This document shows, piece after piece, positions 1 through 9,001 of a stretch of DNA of 64,000 nt. How positions within the stretch are numbered: position 1 is the first letter of the stretch; the number at the start of each line of letters is the position of its first letter. The stretch is from positions 82,213 to 146,212 of IMG/VR virus record IMGVR_UViG_3300008267_000033; one strand, given 5' to 3'. Below the pieces are notes generated by a model. The model had not been told where the DNA came from and ran no database searches. It saw only the letters and a program-made list of their open reading frames with translations. Made by a program: the position numbers and the translations under genes. Origin of the DNA: a virus.

Positions 1-1
1 A

Positions 2-988
2 TGCCCCATGTGTATGAGAAACTATCGTGGCCTGGACTATAATTCAGGATATCCTGTCACCGAACTTACTCTGCAACAATTCCAACATATTTTTACACCT
101 GAGTTTTGTCAGCAGCTCACAGGTGTTGAACCCATAATTGATGGGTTTCAAAAAAAGTATTTTGGACAAGCTGGGGTCAGTTTCAATGGCAATCTTGGTG
201 ATTTTGCAAGTGCTCGGGATGCCGTGGAAATAGTCGAGTACTTGACGCAACATCAGGTGCCAGTACATATCAATACCAATGGCAGCCTACGCACACCAGA
301 TTGGTGGAGTAGACTGGCCCAGCCCGGTGTTACTGTGGGATTTGCACTGGATGGCATGGCAGACACACATCACCTGTACAGACAGGATACGGACTGGCAC
401 AAAGTTATTGCCAATGCACAAGCGTTTATTGACGCTGGTGGACAGGCATGGTGGCGATTTGTTCCGTTTGATCACAATCGTCATCAAGAAGATCAGTGCC
501 GACAATTGGCAGCAGACCTGGGATTTGTAAAATTTGAAAACATCTATGACGGCAGAGACTCAGGACCTGTGTTTACCAGAACAGGGGAATACAGTCACAG
601 AATTGGCCAAGACTCGGGCCCACCAGATCACCAACCGCAGGTTGAAGATTTGTTGGCCAATCATGTCACATGGTTTGATTCGCGCACTATTAAGTCTCAC
701 AAAGACGTGTCAGATTTAAATTTACGTTGCATACACAAAATCAATCGAGAAATATACATAGCTGCAGATGGTTCAGTATATCCCTGTTGCTATCTGGGAT
801 TCTACCCTGAAACCATGACCCACGCTGGCAACAGCCAAACAAAAGAATTGGTGCAGGAAAACAATGCACTCGAATATGACTTGGCACATTGCTTGGAATG
901 GTTTGATCGTGTGGAACGGACCTGGGCAAAAGACAGCATTGCCGACGGCAGACTGTATCAATGTGTCAACAGTTGCTCAATCACCTAA
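2..988 (+). CDS. Radical SAM protein with SPASM-like C-terminus, 5'-truncated
   Basis: The gene enters from the left edge: the first in-frame codons read C-P-M-C-M-R, so the visible CxxC is the end of the CxxxCxxC motif that holds the radical SAM 4Fe-4S cluster. A second cysteine group lies near the C-terminus (C-I-H-K, then V-Y-P-C-C, then a final C-V-N-S-C), as in SPASM/twitch auxiliary-cluster domains. Such enzymes modify peptides, sugars or cofactors; the substrate is unknown. The stop overlaps the ribosome binding site of the next gene, a glycosyltransferase-like protein, which suggests one operon for glycan or peptide modification. The ATG at 8 is internal, not the true start. Confidence 0.8.
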   Translation, partial: CPMCMRNYRGLDYNSGYPVTELTLQQFQHIFTPEFCQQLTGVEPIIDGFQKKYFGQAGVSFNGNLGDFASARDAVEIVEYLTQHQVPVHINTNGSLRTPDWWSRLAQPGVTVGFALDGMADTHHLYRQDTDWHKVIANAQAFIDAGGQAWWRFVPFDHNRHQEDQCRQLAADLGFVKFENIYDGRDSGPVFTRTGEYSHRIGQDSGPPDHQPQVEDLLANHVTWFDSRTIKSHKDVSDLNLRCIHKINREIYIAADGSVYPCCYLGFYPETMTHAGNSQTKELVQENNALEYDLAHCLEWFDRVERTWAKDSIADGRLYQCVNSCSIT

Positions 989-995
989 GGAAAAT

Positions 996-1880
996 ATGAC
1001 TTCAGCAAGAATTTTATACCTAGCACGATATCGTGTGCCACATGCCATCATGAGTTTACAACCTGAGTTTGCCAACAATCTCATTGGCATAGATCGTACT
1101 TGTATTGCCAGCCCTGTGCCACAGGAAGAACTGTGGCCTGTGTTTGAAAAGTACGGCATTGATACCACCAGGTTAGACTACGCACCTGATTCGGACATCT
1201 ACAGAATCTATCCTGAAGTCAACAACTGGGTATTTGAAGGTGACTACCGAACATACTGGCTGCGCCAGCAGGCCATCAAGTTTGCGTTCTTAGACTATCT
1301 CAACTATGACTTGATGATCATGCACGACTGTGATTGTTTGCTAATCAAACCCTATGAACCTATCAAAGACGGTGTACTAAACTTCCAAGTGTTGGAGAAT
1401 GAACGTCACAGTTGGGGTTACTATGAAAGCATCAAGAACGGTCTAGGGTTTGACCGACTTACACCGCACTGTTTTATTAGTGAAAATGTGCCGGTGCTCA
1501 AACAAGACTTCACGGACCTTGTGAAGTTCCTGGAGGAAAAACATCAGAAGAAATGGTTGGATGCCATGATTGATTCATGTCCACCCGAAGCCACTGTGCC
1601 GCCCTGGGGCAACGGCGAGCTCATACGCTGGTTCAGTGAATATGAATTCATTGGTAACTGGATCATGAGTCGCAGACCCATTACCATGGAATTCCAACGC
1701 AGATATCACTACGACAACATGGAAAAGATTGGCGACTTTGATCCTGCATACCACACTGCTGTGTGCGATGCTGTGCCGGACCTGAGACTAAGTTTACAAA
1801 TGGACTGGGACCAAAAAGAAGTTGTAAACTTTGATTACTACATGAACAAGATACGTGAAACTCTTGCACGCCAGTCTTAA
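996..1880 (+). CDS. Glycosyltransferase-like protein (DUF6492-type)
   Basis: About 294 residues. The segment Y-D-L-M-I-M-H-D-C-D-C near residue 105 gives a DxD-type nucleotide-sugar/metal motif after a hydrophobic strand, as in GT-A glycosyltransferases, and the W-G-N-G-E-L-I-R-W segment further on resembles the acceptor region of this family. The start was chosen at ATG 996 because AAGGA sits just upstream, overlapping the stop of the radical SAM gene; a longer in-frame extension would run deep into that gene. A second protein of the same general type is encoded at 4222-5064. Sugar donor and acceptor cannot be read from sequence. Confidence 0.6.
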   Translation: MTSARILYLARYRVPHAIMSLQPEFANNLIGIDRTCIASPVPQEELWPVFEKYGIDTTRLDYAPDSDIYRIYPEVNNWVFEGDYRTYWLRQQAIKFAFLDYLNYDLMIMHDCDCLLIKPYEPIKDGVLNFQVLENERHSWGYYESIKNGLGFDRLTPHCFISENVPVLKQDFTDLVKFLEEKHQKKWLDAMIDSCPPEATVPPWGNGELIRWFSEYEFIGNWIMSRRPITMEFQRRYHYDNMEKIGDFDPAYHTAVCDAVPDLRLSLQMDWDQKEVVNFDYYMNKIRETLARQS

Positions 1881-2916
1881 AGTATTCTCTCCTGGCTACC
1901 AGGCCACTGAGTGGGGCTTTGGTCACGATCAAATTGTGGACATGGCAACAGCCCTGGCACAACCTCATAAAATAGCAGTGATGCCAGTGTTCTACAGCCT
2001 GCCCAACAAGCATGAATACAACACAGAATACATGCAGTTGCCCTTGCACAAGTTTGACTTGGTGTTGTTTACAGATATTGAGTGGCATTCACAAGCAGAA
2101 CTTGTTGCTTGGATAGAAACCACAGGTGTAGTAAATTGGCTGTTGCACACATCCGGGGTATGGTTGGATGAACCCCAACATCCCCGAGTGATCTACAGAC
2201 CAGCATGGAGTTTTAACTTGTTGCGTTGGAATCTGCCACGTGAAGATTTTCCTTCCAACCGTGCCTATGCATTTGAGTGCTTGCTGGGTGCTAGACGTGA
2301 GCACAGAGATTTTGTAATGTTAGGACTGCAACAGTCAGGGTGTTTGGATCAAGGTATTGTGACCTACAGAGATTTATTTGTAGGCCACTGGATTGATTCA
2401 ACACCTGAACGTGTGGCTCAACTGTTCACAGATACAAAACTACAGTATCCGTACGTCAGCGCCAATCTTGATCCTGCGTGGGAAGTCAAACAAAACATGG
2501 ACAACTCTGTCAGTGGTCTAGTGCCTTGGGAAATCTACAATAGAACATGGTTTTCAGTAGTGTGTGAAACCCTGGGCCAAGGCCGCACATTTTTGTCAGC
2601 AGAAAAAACAGCCAAGTGTTTTCAGGCTCGTAGACTGTTTGTGGTGTTTGCCATACAGGGTTTCTTGCAACAATATCGAGACTGGGGATTTGAAACTTTC
2701 GGCGATGTCATAGACGAGTCGTATGATACAGAGCCAGATGATGTTCGACGTTGGGGTCGAGCATTTGAACAAGTGCAATGGTTGTGTGAACAAGATTTGT
2801 CTGCACTGTTGCAAAAACTAAAACCTAGACTGGACCACAATCACAACAGACTGTATGAGTTTGAACGAGAAAAAACTCAGGAACTACAAAATTTTGTTGT
2901 GAGTTACTTGAAGTGA
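1855..2916 (+). CDS. Conserved phage protein, possible glycosyltransferase
   Basis: 353 residues from a GTG start that overlaps the preceding gene by 26 bases. The C-terminal half carries Y-N-R-T-W-F-S-V-V-C-E-T, F-L-S-A-E-K-T-A-K-C and F-G-D-V-I-D-E-S-Y-D, a pattern I associate with glycosyltransferase-like proteins of large phages in which the E-T and E-K-T residues would contact the nucleotide sugar. No signal peptide or membrane segment is seen. It ends convergently with the next minus-strand gene, overlapping it by 13 bases. Function is inferred from the neighbours and these motifs only. Confidence 0.45.
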   Translation: MKLLHASLKVFSPGYQATEWGFGHDQIVDMATALAQPHKIAVMPVFYSLPNKHEYNTEYMQLPLHKFDLVLFTDIEWHSQAELVAWIETTGVVNWLLHTSGVWLDEPQHPRVIYRPAWSFNLLRWNLPREDFPSNRAYAFECLLGARREHRDFVMLGLQQSGCLDQGIVTYRDLFVGHWIDSTPERVAQLFTDTKLQYPYVSANLDPAWEVKQNMDNSVSGLVPWEIYNRTWFSVVCETLGQGRTFLSAEKTAKCFQARRLFVVFAIQGFLQQYRDWGFETFGDVIDESYDTEPDDVRRWGRAFEQVQWLCEQDLSALLQKLKPRLDHNHNRLYEFEREKTQELQNFVVSYLK

Positions 2917-3713
2917 TTTAACCAAGTTTGGTAGAAGTTTTTGGCAATGATCTTTTGTCCTGCAGGGCCAGAATGATAGCCAGGATCTTCACCAGTGAAT
3001 GGATTGTTGCCGCATATGGCCTGTGGAGATCGAGCAGAATCCAAGTTGATGTAATGGTCAGGCACAATACTGGGGAATGCCTCACGCCATTGTGTTTGGT
3101 TGTTGGGATCAAAAGGCCACAGCAAGTTAGGGCAAACAATAAATTTGATGTCATCTAAATACATCATTGTAATACCATCTCTCATGATCCATTCATCACA
3201 CTGTTTTTTCCAAGCGTTGTCGTAGATACTATCAATCCAGTGGCGCACACCTGTCTGTGCTTGACGAGTAATGCGTCCCTGTCTATAAGGATGATCAAAG
3301 TTTTCAGCAAGGGTAAAGATAGTTTCGCAAATCATGTTTGATGGCTCTGTACCATAGTTGACATTGCGGATGCCATCCTCTCTGCAATAACCATTACCTA
3401 GTTTTCTATTTTGCAAATGTTGTTCCAACGGGGGATTCTCTCCAGAACTGGGTTTTTGATTCCAGTTGTAAGGCACTGAGTCAGCCGGTATTTCCATTCT
3501 GTCCCAGAACGTGGGCATGATCACAGCAAAGTCCGGCCGCTGTCGGCGTATTTCATCTATCTGTATTCTAATGCCGCCATTGCTACAACCTTGACGTGCT
3601 AGGTTAATCAACTCCCAATCACCCAGTTGCTGAGCCAGCAGTTCACTCCAGGCAGTACCTGGCAATGTTTTTGATACTGCTGAAAAACTGCAGCCTGCTA
3701 CCATTAATTTCAT
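2904..3713 (-). CDS. SGNH/GDSL-type hydrolase
   Basis: 269 residues. Block I is G-C-S-F-S at residues 7-11 with Ser9 the likely nucleophile; block II is N-L-A-R-Q-G-C-S-N-G-G with the oxyanion Gly and Asn; block III is P-D-F-A-V-I-M-P-T-F-W-D; near the C-terminus D-P-G-Y-H-S-G-P-A-G supplies an Asp/His pair. This is the SGNH order, found in O-acetyl esterases and lipases. No export signal is seen, so it may act in the cytoplasm or in the virion. It overlaps the upstream deacetylase by 4 bases, so the two are probably translated together and act on the same carbohydrate. Confidence 0.7.
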   Translation of the reverse strand: MKLMVAGCSFSAVSKTLPGTAWSELLAQQLGDWELINLARQGCSNGGIRIQIDEIRRQRPDFAVIMPTFWDRMEIPADSVPYNWNQKPSSGENPPLEQHLQNRKLGNGYCREDGIRNVNYGTEPSNMICETIFTLAENFDHPYRQGRITRQAQTGVRHWIDSIYDNAWKKQCDEWIMRDGITMMYLDDIKFIVCPNLLWPFDPNNQTQWREAFPSIVPDHYINLDSARSPQAICGNNPFTGEDPGYHSGPAGQKIIAKNFYQTWLNHFK

Positions 3714-4225
3714 ACAGGTTCCTTGTAACTGTTTTGATGTTGTATAATATGAAAGCCAGCAATGATATCACCGTGCATGGGCAATTCATCCAGTTTGTAT
3801 GTGTCTAAAGGCACAGTGTGTGTGACTGTGCCTTGACCAGGCGGAGCAAATGTGATCAGGTGCGGATGCCACTGCACAGAATTATGTACCAACACATGAT
3901 GTATGTGCCCATAGTCTCCTGACTGGTCATGTGTCAGCACTAGGTCAAAATCTTTTGCCAGGTTCCAACAGGCTCGTTCAGCACGTTCTTGTGTCCAGCG
4001 AGTAAATTGTTTTAGTTCATTGTCGTGCCAGTGATCTTCAAAGCCCAGGAACACACAAGGTACACCACGACGCTGCCAAAAATTTGATAACTCAGAACCA
4101 CGTGGATCTTGCGCAGTGTAGGTCAAGTATCCAATGGTCCATGCATGCTCAGGATGGTGGTGTATGTAACTCAATCCAAAGATCACACAGTCATCAGGAT
4201 GAGCCACAAGACACAAGGCTTTCAT
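3710..4225 (-). CDS. PIG-L (LmbE) family deacetylase
   Basis: 171 residues. The zinc motif A-H-P-D-D is at residues 8-12 and the partner histidines are in G-H-I-H-H, matching GlcNAc-PI/mycothiol/bacillithiol-type N-deacetylases, though shorter than the usual 220-240 residues. It probably removes an N-acetyl group from an amino sugar. It overlaps both neighbours by 4 bases, between a glycosyltransferase-like gene and an SGNH esterase-like gene, consistent with stepwise editing of one glycan. Confidence 0.8.
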   Translation of the reverse strand: MKALCLVAHPDDCVIFGLSYIHHHPEHAWTIGYLTYTAQDPRGSELSNFWQRRGVPCVFLGFEDHWHDNELKQFTRWTQERAERACWNLAKDFDLVLTHDQSGDYGHIHHVLVHNSVQWHPHLITFAPPGQGTVTHTVPLDTYKLDELPMHGDIIAGFHIIQHQNSYKEPV

Positions 4226-5064
4226 AGATCTGCTGCTGCTGCAATACCACGTTGTGCCAACAAGTCCCGGTACTGTTGCTGTTGCTCAACAGTTAGTTTT
4301 GCCCAGGCACCTCTATGCACACTCACTGTGAGAGTTTCACCTTTGCGCATTTGATTGATTTTTATTGGCCAAGCATCAGTTTCGTCGTGACTGACATTTA
4401 TCACACTGCCGAGACTGTTGTGAGTGTCGTACAGCACATTCAAATTGCCGCATAAGAATTGCACAAAACCTGAATACAATATAAATTCCGTTACCATGCC
4501 TTGTTGTTGGAACCATATGGGGAATGATGTTTTTGTGCGTATGGTCACTTCGGCAATCATCATTCGCACAGTGTCGTTGTGTACAATAAATGGCACACCA
4601 CCTGGTCCTATTTGTTGTTGTAAATCAATATCAAACAACTTGTTGACAATTTGTCTGCTGGGCTCAAACACAGGATAGATGGGTAACCTACCAGTTTGTA
4701 TTCTGCCTGCTGAATCTACTACGTGAGCAGGAATAATCTCACGCACAAACACAGTTTTGGCATCCAGGATCATGCTATACGTGTTGTAACTTATTGATGC
4801 GGCCAACAGTTTTAACACCTGTTGACTGACCCAGCCGTTTTCTACAAACGGTGTGGAGAATGCGGTGCGTGGGATTACCAGTACTGAGTTGGCCAGCGGT
4901 CCCCACCAGGCGGGATCAATTTGTGCGGCAATGGTTTCAACATCATTCAACACCACATAGATGTTGCGTATGCCTAACTTTTGGCCATACAACGCCAGGC
5001 TTTGTGCCTGTGCTCGTAATACGGGAATTTCTGGTTCAAAAACAACAGTGACAATATCAATCAT
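4222..5064 (-). CDS. Glycosyltransferase-like protein (DUF6492-type)
   Basis: 280 residues. N-terminal M-I-D-I-V-T-V-V-F is a typical first GT-A strand; G-W-V-S-Q-Q-V-L-K-L followed by Y-S-M-I-L-D-A-K-T-V-F replaces the D-x-D with D-A-K, so the metal motif is degenerate or shifted. This organisation is characteristic of DUF6492-like proteins. It is first in a three-gene unit with the deacetylase and the SGNH hydrolase. A weak TAAATA-like box (CAAATA on the minus strand, 5074-5079) lies 9 bases before the ATG. Confidence 0.55.
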   Translation of the reverse strand: MIDIVTVVFEPEIPVLRAQAQSLALYGQKLGIRNIYVVLNDVETIAAQIDPAWWGPLANSVLVIPRTAFSTPFVENGWVSQQVLKLLAASISYNTYSMILDAKTVFVREIIPAHVVDSAGRIQTGRLPIYPVFEPSRQIVNKLFDIDLQQQIGPGGVPFIVHNDTVRMMIAEVTIRTKTSFPIWFQQQGMVTEFILYSGFVQFLCGNLNVLYDTHNSLGSVINVSHDETDAWPIKINQMRKGETLTVSVHRGAWAKLTVEQQQQYRDLLAQRGIAAAADL

Positions 5065-5097
5065 GCACTTATGTATTTGTGATTCACAGTCGGGCTG

Positions 5098-5454
5098 TTA
5101 TTTTCCTGCCACTGCCAAGCCAGCGCCTTTGTTGAAGCTGGGGCTCCATGAATTGGCTTGACGCAGGCCTCGACGTTTTGACCAGTCATATCCTGCACGA
5201 TGTCCTGAACAGTCTTTGGTGCATTCAGATCCCAGGAAGCTGAGTTCTCGCAGTTGATCACGGGTCCACTTGTCAGGAATCACACCGTGTTTGGCCACAA
5301 ACTTGTCATGCAATTGCTTGCCAGTAATGCCGTGGTCACGAGCAATGGTTTGCATCATGTGGTCAATTGCACTGTAGCTTTTGGGATCATCAAGATCTTT
5401 TTCCAAGTCTTCTACTGCATCTTCTTTCAAATGTACAAACTCTTGTGCTCTCAT
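5098..5454 (-). CDS. Small modular protein of the internal-head type
   Basis: 118 residues, with an acidic helical N-terminus and a basic, Cys/Gly/Ser-rich tail (S-E-C-T-K-D-C-S-G-H-R-A-G-Y-D-W, then S-W-S-P-S-F-N-K-G). The tail is a module I recognise from T4-like environmental phages; its function is unknown. The start M-R-A-Q-E-F-V-H-L-K-E-D resembles the capsid-targeting sequences of neighbouring genes, but the cleavage site is less clear. The start codon overlaps the stop of the following gene by 4 bases. Confidence 0.6.
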   Translation of the reverse strand: MRAQEFVHLKEDAVEDLEKDLDDPKSYSAIDHMMQTIARDHGITGKQLHDKFVAKHGVIPDKWTRDQLRELSFLGSECTKDCSGHRAGYDWSKRRGLRQANSWSPSFNKGAGLAVAGK

Positions 5455-6827
5455 TTTTTAGGTTGAACTGCTGTGGGCATGTTGCGATACTGTCGCCGGG
5501 CAGGATCGTACACAGTCTTCATGGGACCAAGTCCGGCCAGTTTTTTTACTCTGGCAACCATGTCATCGTATTCATCATCATAGTCAACTTCTTTTGGGTC
5601 ACGATAGTCAGCACCCTTTTGTTGCTCGCCTTCCTCTACACCTGGTTGTTTTTGATCTTGCTGTTGTGCCCATTGAGCAATTTTTCCAAAAAGTGTGTCA
5701 GGAACACCAGAATCCTTAGCAGCCTTTGGATCTCTAATATCAACTACGTTGATGGTTCTATCGGCCAATGGGCCGCTTGCTTGAATAGGGCCACCTGATG
5801 CAATTGTTGCGGCACCTGTATATTTTTTCTCTGGATCATTTAGTCTTTGATCTAATCCCAATTGTTTAGCGGCTGCAGGAGCCAAGGGTTTTATATCAAT
5901 AAATGATGCTGAATTACTTGCAGTAGATAAATCTTGGTTGCGACGCCAATTGGCTGCGACGTATGTACCATTGGCCAATCTAACATAAGTGGTCACTGGT
6001 GCAAACATATCTAATTCATTTAAGTTATCTTCCGCCACATCTTGTTCTCTCACACTACTGCGGAAAAGTCTGGCATCATTTGCATCGTGTTTGCCGCGTT
6101 CTAATCCTTTTTCCCACTCGTCGTATTTGCGAGCTTCTCGTGTGGCACTGTAAGGATTGTCCTTGATGGTCTTGCGTTCTTGGTAGGCTCTACGGCCCAG
6201 TTCGTATGCCACACCCACACCGGCCAGTTCATACTCTTCCGCCACACCTTGCTCTCTGACGCTAAGTTTATCAGCAGGATTGCCACCACCAAACATATTG
6301 CCGAAAGCATCACGGGCACGTTGTTGAGTTTGTTTTTGCTGCTCTTTGCGATCTGCGGTCTTTTGTTTATTAGTGCCCTGTTTGATAGTTGTCATCATTT
6401 TGTCAAAAGGTTTATCACCGGTAGCCTCCGCCACACCTTGTTTCAAATAGCCCCATTCGTCCTTGCTTGTACAGTCACGCTTGGCAATGTCTCTACCTTT
6501 AAGTTGATCTTCTCTGCGCTTGTCGCCGGCGGCACGTAGTTTAACAACCTTGCCATCATCTTTATTAGCAAGACGACTTGCGGTATTGACCATGGCATTG
6601 CTTTTGTCTTCCGCCACGCTTTCTGATTTGTTGCCATAGTTGCCAGCACCTTTTTTGCGGCACTGTACCAAGCGTCCGGATGCATAGGCCGACGGCCATA
6701 CCTTGGCACTTGCTTTGACTTTGTGATAGCAGGCGTCTTTCTTTTCAGCCAGGATCAAATCACTGAAACTGATGCCACCGCATTCGGGGCACTGTTGTGG
6801 GGCTTCAAAAAGTTCGTCTATGATCAT
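5451..6827 (-). CDS. Modular internal-head-like polyprotein with repeated VAE sites
   Basis: 458 residues. The N-terminus M-I-I-D-E-L-F-E-A-P resembles a T4 capsid-targeting sequence ending in a gp21-type site (LFE/A). Further candidate sites: ILAE (25-28), SVAE (70-73), GVAE (131-134), GVAE (194-197), DVAE (263-266) and GVEE (396-399). Between them lie unrelated segments: C-P-E-C-G-G (13-18) and D-A-C-Y-H-K-V-K (31-38) in a small Cys-containing module known from phages; Lys/Arg/Gln-rich stretches; and an Ala/Pro-rich segment with strand-like sequence (270-370). No catalytic domain is recognised. At DNA level the VAE sites share a near-identical 14-mer, suggesting duplication. Inference: packaged in the head and cut into peptides. 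Confidence 0.65.
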   Translation of the reverse strand: MIIDELFEAPQQCPECGGISFSDLILAEKKDACYHKVKASAKVWPSAYASGRLVQCRKKGAGNYGNKSESVAEDKSNAMVNTASRLANKDDGKVVKLRAAGDKRREDQLKGRDIAKRDCTSKDEWGYLKQGVAEATGDKPFDKMMTTIKQGTNKQKTADRKEQQKQTQQRARDAFGNMFGGGNPADKLSVREQGVAEEYELAGVGVAYELGRRAYQERKTIKDNPYSATREARKYDEWEKGLERGKHDANDARLFRSSVREQDVAEDNLNELDMFAPVTTYVRLANGTYVAANWRRNQDLSTASNSASFIDIKPLAPAAAKQLGLDQRLNDPEKKYTGAATIASGGPIQASGPLADRTINVVDIRDPKAAKDSGVPDTLFGKIAQWAQQQDQKQPGVEEGEQQKGADYRDPKEVDYDDEYDDMVARVKKLAGLGPMKTVYDPARRQYRNMPTAVQPKK

Positions 6828-7177
6828 TTCTTTTTAGTGGCCACGTTGATGGCCTTTCCTGTACGGTTGGGGTTGGGATCTTGTCTGCGTTTTCTTGCGG
6901 CTGCTGATGCGCGACCTTTTTTGCCCAGTGCATTGGCCTTGGCCCGGGGCAGGCACTTGGGCTTGCCTTCTGATTCTGATCCTCTGGCACAGTCTCCACG
7001 GATCTTGCCGTCAGGACCAAAGCGTACCCATTTTTCTTTGAACCAATTGCGGAGATTTTCTTCTAACTCAGCTTCGCGCACAGGCACACAGTTGGGCACC
7101 TGACGACCACCTTTGTTTTTCATACCTGCTTGGCGATAACCAGTCCAACAGGCTTCAAGAATTTCTTTGTAAGTCAT
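6824..7177 (-). CDS. Basic Cys-containing internal-head-like protein
   Basis: 117 residues. M-T-Y-K-E-I-L-E-A resembles a capsid-targeting sequence with a possible ILE/A cut. The rest, W-V-R-F-G-P-D-G-K-I-R-G-D-C, then P-K-C-L-P-R-A-K-A and a Lys/Arg-rich C-terminus (A-A-R-K-R-R-Q-D-P-N-P-N), is a module widespread in large phages, strongly basic and probably nucleic-acid associated. Its ATG overlaps the upstream stop (ATGA), and its own stop overlaps the next ATG the same way, so the set is translationally coupled. Confidence 0.65.
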   Translation of the reverse strand: MTYKEILEACWTGYRQAGMKNKGGRQVPNCVPVREAELEENLRNWFKEKWVRFGPDGKIRGDCARGSESEGKPKCLPRAKANALGKKGRASAAARKRRQDPNPNRTGKAINVATKKK

Positions 7178-7836
7178 GATTGTTTATTTATTGGTTTATC
7201 TAGATCATATGTCACAGTGTCCGAATCACCCAGGCGCCATTTGGGGTTGGTTTCAACCACCCACTTTTTGGTGGCCACTTTGAAGTCTGGGAACAGCATT
7301 TCTCGGGGATTGCTGGCAGCATCTAAAAAGATACATCTGTTGTTGGGCTGTGCGGCATACTGTCCGTTGTCCAGTTCAATGAAGTTAAAGCTCTTGTGAT
7401 CTTCGGGCCATTCTGAATAAGTGGTATCTATGATGTTCATGTCAGGTGCGGCATTGTCCACTGTGAACATGTAGTTGCCCTGATATGATTCTCGGTTCTT
7501 GGCATAAAATTTACAGCTGAGATTGCGTAGGAATGCTTTCTGAATCACAGCAATGTCATAACTGAAGCAGTCCCAGATCTGCAGGGTGTCCAAGGCCAGA
7601 AACTGGTCAGGTTCTAGGTTGTCTTTACGACTCACATAAGCGTGTAGTGGCAGCTTGTCATACAGTGCGCCATAGCGTGGCAAGTAGGCTTCTATGCGAA
7701 ATGCTTGGCTGCGTAGGCTTTTGATTGACACCCATATGCAGGGTTCGTACTCACCGTGACCTTGTTCAAAATCATACAAAAATTCTCTACGAACAAAACA
7801 ATGTATGGGGGGTAAATTTGCTACTAAAAAACTCAT
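7174..7836 (-). CDS. Conserved T4-like phage protein of unknown function
   Basis: 220 residues with no signal peptide or membrane segment. The N-terminus M-S-F-L-V-A-N-L-P-P is followed by V-R-R-E-F-L-Y-D and G-H-G-E-Y-E-P; I recognise this arrangement from T4-like cyanophage and marine phage genomes, where it has no assigned role. It sits between the GP88-like gene, with a 1-base gap, and a basic packaged-type protein, so it may also belong to the virion or the ejected set. No catalytic motif is seen. Confidence 0.6.
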   Translation of the reverse strand: MSFLVANLPPIHCFVRREFLYDFEQGHGEYEPCIWVSIKSLRSQAFRIEAYLPRYGALYDKLPLHAYVSRKDNLEPDQFLALDTLQIWDCFSYDIAVIQKAFLRNLSCKFYAKNRESYQGNYMFTVDNAAPDMNIIDTTYSEWPEDHKSFNFIELDNGQYAAQPNNRCIFLDAASNPREMLFPDFKVATKKWVVETNPKWRLGDSDTVTYDLDKPINKQS

Positions 7837-7837
7837 A

Positions 7838-9001
7838 TCAGTGAAACATTAAAAATTGGTTGGCCACGTCCAGTCGGCTTGCACCCAAATCGCCATGACC
7901 TGCAGGGAACACCACAACGTTCCATTTGGGAGCAGGCCCTTCGGGTATGCGATTCATTTCGTCATATGTGATCACAGTGTTGGGATCAATTTTGTACTTG
8001 GCACCCAGATCCTGGCGGAACTGTTGCCAGGCGTCTGCGCTTTTTACCTGTGTGCGTCCTTTTTCGTCTTTCACATACTTGCCCTTGGCATCGGTCACAA
8101 ACAACTCACGGAACATGTCTTTGGGCAGGGTCACAGCGTCTTTCACATGCCGGCCGGCATCTCGTTGTAGTTGAACTGTTTTGACTTCGCGACTTTGTGC
8201 ACCTGGTGAAAACTGTTTGACCACGTTGTCCGGCGTGTCAGGGTCTGTAACTATTTGCCCCATCTTGGTGTAGAAGTAAAATTTCACATCAGGATTGTTC
8301 CGGGCCACATCCATCATCAAGTTGTAGTATTCTTTTGAGAAGAAGTCACCAGCGTCATGTATGCGCACCAGTAGTTTGATGCCATTCTTGCTGGCCAATG
8401 CCGCGGCTTTTTTGACTTCGCTGTCGAACTTCTCCATGTAGTCTGACGGATGATTAACCAGGAAGTTTAGTGCCTGTGCCGCACTCATTGAGCTGGCTGG
8501 GAACATCACATAGCCGCCTTTTCTGGCATAGCAGTAGGTCTGGCATTCGCCAGCACCGGGGCAGGTGATCACTTCCACAAACTCACCAGTTTCTTCATCC
8601 ACCACAATGCCACTCAGGGCTGGCAAGGTCAAGTCATATGTGATGGCGCCTTCCTCTTTGCTCTTGGCCATTTTGGCATTGGTGCCCAGGATCTGTCTTG
8701 GCGGCTGCATGATCTGACTTTTTAAATCGTCTAGGTCCCACTCAGTACCACCGTCATCTCGAGTGATGGCCTTGATATTGCTGCCGTGTATGATGGGCTT
8801 GAATCGGTCAGCCTTGGTCTTGGTACCAGTTTTGATACGAGTTGCATAGTCTTGCATGTCTTGGGCGGACATAGACCGTTGTGGTGCATCCAGTTTGAGT
8901 GCTTCGTCTGTGGCACCTTGTTCCACATTCAATACTTTGGCAGGAAATCCACCCAGGGTTCGGCCACGTTCAGCAGCTTCTACAATTTGTCTTATTCTCA
9001 T
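7838..9001 (-). CDS. GP88-like protein with capsid-targeting-like N-terminus
   Basis: 387 residues. M-R-I-R-Q-I-V-E-A-A resembles a T4 capsid-targeting sequence with an IVE/A cut. The core has T-C-P-G-A-G-E-C-Q-T-Y-C-Y-A (three Cys plus one), V-R-I-H-D-A-G-D-F-F, V-K-F-Y-F-Y-T-K and a C-terminal V-F-P-A-G-H-G-D-L-G-A-S-R, ending L-M-F-H. This is the pattern of the phage 'gene product 88' family, which has cysteines and a TIM-barrel-like strand order reminiscent of radical SAM proteins. Biochemistry is unknown to me. The gene overlaps the 1129-aa gene by 4 bases. Confidence 0.65.
   Translation of the reverse strand: MRIRQIVEAAERGRTLGGFPAKVLNVEQGATDEALKLDAPQRSMSAQDMQDYATRIKTGTKTKADRFKPIIHGSNIKAITRDDGGTEWDLDDLKSQIMQPPRQILGTNAKMAKSKEEGAITYDLTLPALSGIVVDEETGEFVEVITCPGAGECQTYCYARKGGYVMFPASSMSAAQALNFLVNHPSDYMEKFDSEVKKAAALASKNGIKLLVRIHDAGDFFSKEYYNLMMDVARNNPDVKFYFYTKMGQIVTDPDTPDNVVKQFSPGAQSREVKTVQLQRDAGRHVKDAVTLPKDMFRELFVTDAKGKYVKDEKGRTQVKSADAWQQFRQDLGAKYKIDPNTVITYDEMNRIPEGPAPKWNVVVFPAGHGDLGASRLDVANQFLMFH

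Noticed and set aside
7185-7191. ATAAATA box before the 117-aa basic gene
   Set aside because: It lies within the last codons of the upstream gene (K-P-I-N-K), and the genes overlap ATGA; coincidence is more likely than a promoter.
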